From positions 5,890,001 through 5,954,000 of the forward strand of contig NZ_CP144555.1 in NCBI RefSeq assembly GCF_036607905.1: 64,000 nt of DNA, in the 5' to 3' direction. Shown piece by piece: positions 58,424 through 64,000 of this stretch. The stretch is from Streptomyces sp. SCSIO 75703 (GTDB lineage: Bacteria; Actinomycetota; Actinomycetes; Streptomycetales; Streptomycetaceae). The position numbers and the translations under genes were made by a program. Position 1 is the first letter of the stretch. The number at the start of each line of letters is the position of its first letter. The notes under the pieces are model-generated. The model had not been told where the DNA came from, searched no databases, and saw nothing but the letters and a program-made list of their open reading frames with translations.

Positions 58424-59482
58424 CTACTCGTGAAGGGTCGCCTCGCCGGTCACCCGGAGGGCGGTCTCCTGGCCCGGAACCACCGTCACCGGGCCCGCGA
58501 CACGGACGTCGACCGGCGCCGTGAGGCCCCGCACGGCGACGGTCACCTTGGCGTCGTGGCCGTTGAAGCACACGTTCGTGACGGTGCCCCGTACCGCGCC
58601 GGTGGTGCTCGCTTCGGTCAGCCGCAACTGCTCGGGGCGGAGCACCACCGTGCCGGTGTTCCGGCCGTGCGGCTGCGAGGCCAGTGCCACGGGGCCCACG
58701 GGGGTGCTGGCCGTGGAACCGTCGCTCCGGACCGTTCCCGGGAGGAGGACCGCATCGCCGACGAAACCGGCGACCCAGGGGTCGGCCGGGCGGCGGTAGA
58801 GCTCCTGAGGGGTGTCGCACTGGGCGACGCGGCCCTGCCGTACGACAGCCACCAGGTCCGCCGTCGAGAGGGCTTCCTGCTGATCGTGCGTGACCAGCAG
58901 GGCCGTGGCCCCGGTGGCGCGCAAGGCGGCCCGTACGTCGGCGCGCACTCCGGTGCGCAGGGCGCTGTCGAGGGCGTTGAAGGGCTCGTCGAGCAGGACG
59001 AGAGCCGGACGCGGGGCGAGGGCCCGTGCCAGGGCGACGCGTTGCTGCTGCCCGCCGGAGAGTTCGTGCGGCATGCGGTCGCCGTAGCCGGCGAGACCCA
59101 CGAGCGCGAGCATCTCCTCCGTACGGCGGCGGCGCTCGTCCCGGCCGGACCCGGACAGGCCGAAAGCGACGTTGCGGGCCACACTCAGGTGCGGGAAGAG
59201 GGCTCCCTCCTGCGGCACGATGCCGACGCGGCGGCTCTCGGGCGGCAGCCGGACACCGGGCGCCGTGAGGGTGCGGCCGCCCACGGTGACCGATCCCGCG
59301 TCGGCGTCCAGGAACCCGGCGACGATGCGCAGCAGGGTGGTCTTGCCACAGCCGGAGGGCCCGAGCACGGCGGCCAGGGCGCCACCCGGCACCGTGAGGT
59401 CCACTCCCCGCAGGACGGGGGCTTCGGGGCCGTAGGACTTGGACAGTCCCCGGACGCGGAGTTCGTTGTCGTGGTCGTTCAT
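58424..59482 (-). CDS. Ferric-ion ABC importer ATPase (FbpC/FutC type)
   Basis: A 352-residue ATPase of the Fe(III)/POTRA-like importer class. Walker A GPSGCGKTT near residue 40, Q-loop IVPQEGALFPHLSVARNVAFGL, signature LSGGQQQR near 140, Walker B LVLLDEPFNALD and H-loop LLVTHDQQEALSTAD. The C-terminal TOBE region (about 280-350) with VLRPEQLRLTEAS is typical of FbpC. ATG 59482 overlaps the permease stop (ATGA). Third gene of the unit led by the iron-box-controlled binding protein. Confidence 0.92.
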   Translation of the reverse strand: MNDHDNELRVRGLSKSYGPEAPVLRGVDLTVPGGALAAVLGPSGCGKTTLLRIVAGFLDADAGSVTVGGRTLTAPGVRLPPESRRVGIVPQEGALFPHLSVARNVAFGLSGSGRDERRRRTEEMLALVGLAGYGDRMPHELSGGQQQRVALARALAPRPALVLLDEPFNALDSALRTGVRADVRAALRATGATALLVTHDQQEALSTADLVAVVRQGRVAQCDTPQELYRRPADPWVAGFVGDAVLLPGTVRSDGSTASTPVGPVALASQPHGRNTGTVVLRPEQLRLTEASTTGAVRGTVTNVCFNGHDAKVTVAVRGLTAPVDVRVAGPVTVVPGQETALRVTGEATLHE

Positions 59483-61092
59483 GTGCGGTGCCTGCCCAGG
59501 AGGTAGGAGGGGACGGCGGCGAGCAGGATGAGTGCCGCGGCGTAGGGGGCCGCGGCGGCGAAGGAACCCGCGCCGGTCTCGGTCCACAGCCGGGTGGCCA
59601 GTGTGTCCATGCCGGTGGGGCGCAGCAGCAGCGTCGCCGGAAGCTCCTTCATGCAGACCACGAAGGTGAGGGCGGCGCCGGACGCCACACCCGGTGCGGC
59701 CAGCGGCACGGTCACCTCGCGCAGCACCCGCAGCGGCGATCTGCCCAGCGAGCGGGCGACGTCCTCCAGTACCGGCGGTGCCTGCAGGACGGCGGCACGG
59801 GTGGCGGCCACCACGAGCGGCAGGAACAGAACGGCGTACGCGCAGAGCAGCAGGGGGAGTTGCTGGTAGAGCGGGTAGACGTAGCGCACGGCGAAGAAGA
59901 CCAGGGAGAGCGCCACGGTGATGCCGGGCAGGGCGTGTCCGGCGTAGGCGGCCTGCTCCAGCAGCCGGGCGCCGCGCCCCTGGTACCGTGCGGCGACCAC
60001 GCCGACCGGCAGTGCCAGCACGGTGGTGAGCGCGGCTCCGGCGGCGGCGACGCCGAGCGTGACCCCGGCGGTCCGGGCGAGGGCGCCGGGGTCCCAGGTC
60101 GCGGAGGTGCCGATGGCCAGCCAGTAGCCGAGGGTGACGAGCGGGAAGACGACGGCGGTGGCCGTCACCGCCGCGCACCAGGCGAGGGCGGGGGCCCGCC
60201 AGCGCCCCAACGGGACCCGTGCGGCCGGGCGCGCGGTCCCGGTGCCGGTCCGGGCGTGGCCGGCGCGGCCCCGGGTGCGGCTCTCGGCGGCGACCAGCGC
60301 CACCGTCATCACCACCAGGACGACGCTCAGTGCGGCGGCCGGGGTGCGGTCGAAGGAAGCGCTGTAGGAGGTGTGGATGGCCCGGGTGAACGTGTCGTAC
60401 CGCAGCAGGGAGACCGCGCCGAAGTCCGAGAGCGTGTAGAGCGCGACCAGCAGCGCGCCGCCCGCCGCGGCCGGGCGGAGCTGGGGGAGCGTGACGCGGA
60501 GGAAGGTGCGCAGAGGGCCGTGGCCGAGGGAGCGGGCGGCCTCCTCCTGGGCCGGGTCGATGCCGCGCAGGGCGGCCGCGACCGGCAGGTGGACGTACGG
60601 GAAGCCGACCAGTGTGAGTGCGAGCGCGGCCCCGGTGAACCCCGCGATCTCCGGCACGGCGGCGAGCCAGACGAAGGCGGCGACATAGCTGGGCACGGCG
60701 AGCGGAAGAGTGGCCAGCACCGACCAGGCGCGTGCCCCGGGCAGGTCGGCGCGCACGGTCAGCCAGGCCAGTGAGACGCCGATGACCAGGCAGGCCGCCA
60801 CCACGACCGCGGTCAAGCCGAGGCTGCGGCCGAGGAGTTGCAGGGTGCGTTCGCCGGCGACGATGTCCCAGGCGTACCGCGGCCCCCGTTCGAGCGCGCG
60901 GACGGCGAGGTAGCCGAGCGGCAGCAGGGCGAGCACGGCGGCGACGCAGGCGGGGACGAGCAGGATCAGGGGCGTTCTGCGCGCGGTGGCCCGCCGGCCG
61001 GACATACGGGGCCCGCGGGTTTCGCCGACGCGCTCACGCCCGGCGGAGCCGGCGGCTCCGGCCGGGTGTGCGGTGACGTCAGAGGTGCGCAC
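59479..61092 (-). CDS. Ferric-ion ABC importer permease (FbpB/FutB type)
   Basis: A 537-residue permease made of two fused BPD_transp_1 halves, about 12 helices, as in FbpB/SfuB. Each half has an EAA coupling loop: EEAARSLGHGPLRTFLRVTLPQLRPA near residue 195 and EDVARSLGRSPLRVLREVTVPLAAPG near 460. GTG 61092 starts six bases after the binding-protein stop; ATG at position 61005 (MSGRRATARR) is an alternative start that would drop a 29-residue low-complexity leader. Coupled to the ATPase by ATGA. Confidence 0.92.
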   Translation of the reverse strand: MRTSDVTAHPAGAAGSAGRERVGETRGPRMSGRRATARRTPLILLVPACVAAVLALLPLGYLAVRALERGPRYAWDIVAGERTLQLLGRSLGLTAVVVAACLVIGVSLAWLTVRADLPGARAWSVLATLPLAVPSYVAAFVWLAAVPEIAGFTGAALALTLVGFPYVHLPVAAALRGIDPAQEEAARSLGHGPLRTFLRVTLPQLRPAAAGGALLVALYTLSDFGAVSLLRYDTFTRAIHTSYSASFDRTPAAALSVVLVVMTVALVAAESRTRGRAGHARTGTGTARPAARVPLGRWRAPALAWCAAVTATAVVFPLVTLGYWLAIGTSATWDPGALARTAGVTLGVAAAGAALTTVLALPVGVVAARYQGRGARLLEQAAYAGHALPGITVALSLVFFAVRYVYPLYQQLPLLLCAYAVLFLPLVVAATRAAVLQAPPVLEDVARSLGRSPLRVLREVTVPLAAPGVASGAALTFVVCMKELPATLLLRPTGMDTLATRLWTETGAGSFAAAAPYAAALILLAAVPSYLLGRHRT

Positions 61093-61098
61093 GGTGCG

Positions 61099-62145
61099 TC
61101 AGACCAGCCCGACGTCCTGGAGCATGGCCAGCGTCTCCTGGAGCGAGTCCAGCTTGCCCAGGTCGATGTCCGGGGATTCGAGGGAGTCGAAGGGCGGCAG
61201 GTCCTCGACCGAGCTGGTGACGCCCGCGGCCAGCGGGTACTCCTTCGTGGTGTCGGCGAAGTAGGTCTGCGCCTCCTCGGAGAGCAGGTGGTCGACGGCC
61301 TTCTGCGCGGTCTCCGCCTGATCGCCGTCCTTGAGGATGCCGACGCCGGCCACGTTGATCAGCGCGCCGGGGTCCTTGCCGGGCAGGAAGTGGAGCTTGG
61401 CGCCCACCTTGTCCTCGCCCTTCTCGGCGACCCGCTCGTACCAGTAGTAGTGGTTGATCAGCCCGAGGGAGACCTCGCCGGACTCGACGGCGTCGAGGGC
61501 GGCCAGGTTGTTGGCGTAGCTCTTGCCGTTGGCGCTCAGGCCCTCGAGCCACTGGCGGGTGGCCTCATCGCCCTCCAGGACGCGCATGCCGGTGACGAAC
61601 GCCTGGAAGGAGGCGTTGGTGGGCGCGAAGCCGACCTTGCCCTTCCACCGCGGCTTCACCGCGTCGTGGATGCTGTCCGGAACCTCGCCGTCGCCCACCT
61701 TGTCCGGGTTGTACGCGATGACGCGCACGCGCCCGGACAGTCCCACCCAGTCGCCCGCACCGCCGCGGTAGGCGGGGTCCACTGCGTCGAGGCTGGACTG
61801 CGGCAGCTTGGCCAGCCTGCCCTCCTGGGACAGGGCGCCGAGCGCGCCCGCGTCCTGCGAGAGGAACAGCCCGGCCTTGGTGCGGTCGCCCTCCTCCAGG
61901 ATCTGCGCGGCCAGTTCGGCGCTGTCCCCGTACCGCACCTCGACCTTGGCGCCTACGGCCTTCTCCAGCTTGTCGAGTATCGGCTTGACCAGCTTCTCGT
62001 TGCGTCCGGAGTAGATGACCAGGGTGGAGTCACCCCCCTTGGCCGAGGAGCCCTTGCCGTCGTCGGCGCCGCAGGCGGCGAGGGCGGGGACGAGCAGGCC
62101 GGCCGCGACGAGCGCGGTGATCCGGCCGGACAGGGGGCGTCGCAT
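61099..62145 (-). CDS. Ferric-ion-binding lipoprotein (FbpA/FutA type)
   Basis: A 348-residue extracellular solute-binding lipoprotein. Signal peptide with lipobox ALAAC near residue 25, then STLVIYSGRNEKLVKPILDKLEKA, the usual FbpA opening. Tyrosines that coordinate Fe(III) in this family are visible in NHYYWYERVAEK near residue 230. It delivers iron to the permease. ATG 62145 opens the signal peptide. The divergent promoter region carries an iron-regulator box, supporting an iron rather than sulfate or polyamine role. Confidence 0.92.
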   Translation of the reverse strand: MRRPLSGRITALVAAGLLVPALAACGADDGKGSSAKGGDSTLVIYSGRNEKLVKPILDKLEKAVGAKVEVRYGDSAELAAQILEEGDRTKAGLFLSQDAGALGALSQEGRLAKLPQSSLDAVDPAYRGGAGDWVGLSGRVRVIAYNPDKVGDGEVPDSIHDAVKPRWKGKVGFAPTNASFQAFVTGMRVLEGDEATRQWLEGLSANGKSYANNLAALDAVESGEVSLGLINHYYWYERVAEKGEDKVGAKLHFLPGKDPGALINVAGVGILKDGDQAETAQKAVDHLLSEEAQTYFADTTKEYPLAAGVTSSVEDLPPFDSLESPDIDLGKLDSLQETLAMLQDVGLV

Positions 62146-62248
62146 GGTTGCGCCTTCCTGAGGGGCCCGCCCCCGTGCGCCGCAGGTCGCGTCGTCGGTC
62201 GGCGAGCAGCGTGCGGTGCGTTCAAGCCAGTCGTGAACATGCTATTAG

Positions 62249-62267
62249 TAAGGCAAACCTTGCCTAA
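62249..62267. promoter_or_regulatory. DmdR/IdeR-like iron box
   Basis: On the minus strand the 19-bp site reads TTAGGCAAGGTTTGCCTTA. It matches the DtxR-family consensus TTAGGTTAGGCTAACCTAA at 13 of 19 positions and contains the perfect inverted repeat AGGCAA-N3-TTGCCT. It lies 104 bp upstream of the ferric-binding lipoprotein and 55 bp upstream of the adenylation gene, so both would be iron-repressed. Confidence 0.8.
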
Positions 62268-62321
62268 CTGTCAAGAGATCTGTTCTCCTTGCGGACGCTG
62301 CCGCAGAAAGGTTTCGCGCCC

Positions 62322-64000
62322 GTGTCTTCCCCGCCCGTGTCCCACCTGGTGCCGCCCGACGGCTCCTCCGCCTTCACGAGTGCCCCCCCGGTGTCCGTGA
62401 AGTTCGCCCGAGACCTCGCCACACACGGCGACCGGGTCGCTCTGATCACCGAGACCGAAGAGCTCTCGTACCGGGACCTCGCCACGCGGGTGGCCGCGGC
62501 GGCCGAACGTCTCGGCACGAGCCGGCGTCTGGTGCTGCTCGTGGGCGCCAACCGGGTGGAGGCCCTGGTGTACTACCTCGCCGCCCTCACCGCCGGCCAC
62601 CCCCTCCTGCTGACCCCGGGGGACAACGACAGCGCCCTGCGCTCGCTCGTGGACCGCTACGACCCCGACGTGGTCGTCCGTCCCGGGACGGACGGCGGGA
62701 GCACGGACTGGATCGTCGACGAGCGGCGCGAGACCACGGTCCACACCCTCCACCCGGACCTCGCCCTGCTGCTGTCCACCTCCGGCTCGACGGGTTCGCC
62801 GAAGCTGGTCCGGCTCTCGCACGACAACCTCCAGGCCAACGCCGAGTCCATCGCCTCCTACCTGGACATCGGGCACCGGGACCGTGCCGCGACGACGCTG
62901 CCCATGCACTACTGCTACGGCCTGTCGGTCATCAACAGCCACCTGTCGCACGGCGCGGGCCTGATCCTCACCGGTCTCTCGGTCGCCGACGCCTGCTTCT
63001 GGGATCTGTTCCGTGCCGCCGGCGGCACGGCGCTGGCCGGAGTGCCCTACACCTTCGACCTGCTCGACCGCGTCGGCTTCGAGACCATGGATCTGCCCCA
63101 CCTGCGCTATGTCACCCAGGCCGGCGGCCGGATGGCACCCGAACGGGTCGCGCGCTACGCCGCGGCGGGGCGCCGGGCGGGCTGGGACCTGTTCGTGATG
63201 TACGGGCAGACGGAGGCGACGGCCCGCATGGCGTACCTGCCCCCGGCCCTCGCGTCCGAGCGCCCGGAATCCGTCGGCATGCCCATACCCGGGGGCTCCT
63301 TCCGGCTCCGGCCGGTGGACGGCGTCGACGATCCGGACACGGGCGAGTTGGTGTACTCCGGAGCGAACGTCATGCTCGGATACGCCGAGGACCCCGCCGA
63401 CCTCGCCCTGGGGCGCACCGTCGAGGAACTGCACACCGGGGACATCGCGCGGCGCGCCCCCGACGGGCTGTACGAGATCGTGGGACGCCGCAGCGGGTTC
63501 ACCAAGATCCTGGGGTTGCGGATCGACCCGCAGCGCGTCGAGGCGTACCTGGAGGGACAGGGCATCCCCGCCTACTGCGCGGGGGACGACGGCGCGCTGT
63601 CCGTCGTCGCGGCCGGCCCCGAGGGCGTGGACGCGGCACACGTCCGGCAGATGGTCGCCGGCCACTGCGGCCTGCCGCCCCACACGGTTCGGGTACGGAC
63701 GGAGTCCGCGCTCCCCAGGCTCGCCTCGGGCAAGCCCGACTACGAGACCGTACGCCGACTGGCCCGCGAAGAGGTGGTGCCGCCGTCCCTCCCCGGGGCC
63801 ACCACCGCCGGCCTGTGCGCCCTCTACGCGCTGATCCTCGACCAGAGCGGCGTCACCGAGGACAGCACCTTCGTGGGTCTGGGCGGCGACTCGCTCTCCT
63901 ACGTCGAGATGTCACTGCGGCTGGAGCAGGCCCTGGGCACGCTGCCGGCCGACTGGCCCACCACGCCGATCCGGGATCTGCTGGACCACCGTACCCGGCA
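62322..64000 (+). CDS. Adenylation-carrier protein (partial, 3' end off window)
   Basis: At least 559 residues of an ANL-superfamily enzyme. Core motifs: LLLSTSGSTGSPKLVRLSHDN (A3) near residue 155, MYGQTEATARMAYLP (A5) near 292, ELHTGDIARRAPDG (A7) near 370, and GRRSGFTKILGLRIDPQRVE (A8). LASGKPDY near 467 supplies the catalytic Lys (A10). It is followed by a carrier domain whose phosphopantetheine site is VGLGGDSLSYVEMSLRLE near 525. The substrate cannot be read, and a further domain may follow the window edge. GTG 62322 is preceded by AAAGG with ten-base spacing; TTG 62289 is possible. Iron-box control and the neighbouring importer suggest siderophore or other iron-related metabolite synthesis. 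Confidence 0.85.
   Translation, partial: MSSPPVSHLVPPDGSSAFTSAPPVSVKFARDLATHGDRVALITETEELSYRDLATRVAAAAERLGTSRRLVLLVGANRVEALVYYLAALTAGHPLLLTPGDNDSALRSLVDRYDPDVVVRPGTDGGSTDWIVDERRETTVHTLHPDLALLLSTSGSTGSPKLVRLSHDNLQANAESIASYLDIGHRDRAATTLPMHYCYGLSVINSHLSHGAGLILTGLSVADACFWDLFRAAGGTALAGVPYTFDLLDRVGFETMDLPHLRYVTQAGGRMAPERVARYAAAGRRAGWDLFVMYGQTEATARMAYLPPALASERPESVGMPIPGGSFRLRPVDGVDDPDTGELVYSGANVMLGYAEDPADLALGRTVEELHTGDIARRAPDGLYEIVGRRSGFTKILGLRIDPQRVEAYLEGQGIPAYCAGDDGALSVVAAGPEGVDAAHVRQMVAGHCGLPPHTVRVRTESALPRLASGKPDYETVRRLAREEVVPPSLPGATTAGLCALYALILDQSGVTEDSTFVGLGGDSLSYVEMSLRLEQALGTLPADWPTTPIRDLLDHRTR

Overview
The window looks like a linear-chromosome Streptomyces (or very close relative). GC is extreme, third codon positions are almost all G/C, GTG and TTG starts are frequent, and genes are often coupled by ATGA or GTGA overlaps. 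Typical Streptomyces families are present: a WhiJ-like XRE/DUF397/ATPase trio, an ECF41 sigma factor, an NlpC/P60 hydrolase behind a ydaO-type riboswitch, and a secreted tripeptidyl aminopeptidase. Gene order in the first half (purB, CBS/DUF21 pair, bioB-A-D with divergent bioF, ureABCFGD, tripeptidyl aminopeptidase) is ordinary conserved Streptomyces gene order. I see no rRNA, tRNA, CRISPR array or intact mobile element.

Layout. 1-5.5 kb: a truncated gene resembling SWIM zinc-finger proteins, an alpha/beta hydrolase divergent from an ECF41 sigma factor, a GntR/UTRA regulator with a DasR-type operator, and a convergent ROK repressor. 5.7-13.2 kb: a small unknown protein, purB, an SGNH hydrolase, two DUF21/CBS membrane proteins, a GNAT and a methyltransferase. 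13.4-18 kb: the four late biotin genes, with an unusually tailed BioB. 18-22.6 kb: the WhiJ-like trio, a cell-wall hydrolase with its riboswitch, a ClpP-like protein that lacks its catalytic Ser and His, and an orphan Phd-type antitoxin. 22.6-24.2 kb: decayed coding sequence, including a LuxR-type HTH remnant. 24.2-30.6 kb: a complete nickel urease operon and the secreted aminopeptidase, closed by a strong terminator.

30.9-44.6 kb is the most remarkable region. A FecBCD-type metallophore importer (lipoprotein, two permeases, ATPase) leads directly into a ribosomal-peptide cluster. That cluster has a 42-residue precursor, an RRE/E1-like partner, a CocE/S15-type hydrolase, a YcaO cyclodehydratase, a SagB-type azoline dehydrogenase and a CydDC-like heterodimeric ABC exporter. 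Two 15-bp Fur-family-like boxes precede the importer and the precursor. The combination suggests a metal-regulated azole peptide that is made, exported and possibly re-imported with metal. This is inference, but the gene set is clear.

44.6-58.4 kb: a decayed IS6-type transposase fragment, then a LysR-regulated divergent catabolic cluster. It holds an MHS-family transporter, a shikimate/quinate dehydrogenase homologue, a TIM-barrel enzyme, other oxidoreductases and three different KstD-like flavoprotein dehydrogenases. I read it as a pathway for oxidised cyclohexane-carboxylate compounds such as shikimate or quinate. 58.4-64 kb: an FbpABC/FutABC-type ferric ABC importer under a DmdR/IdeR-like iron box, divergent from an adenylation-plus-carrier-protein gene that runs off the window. 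The right half therefore carries two separate metal-uptake systems.
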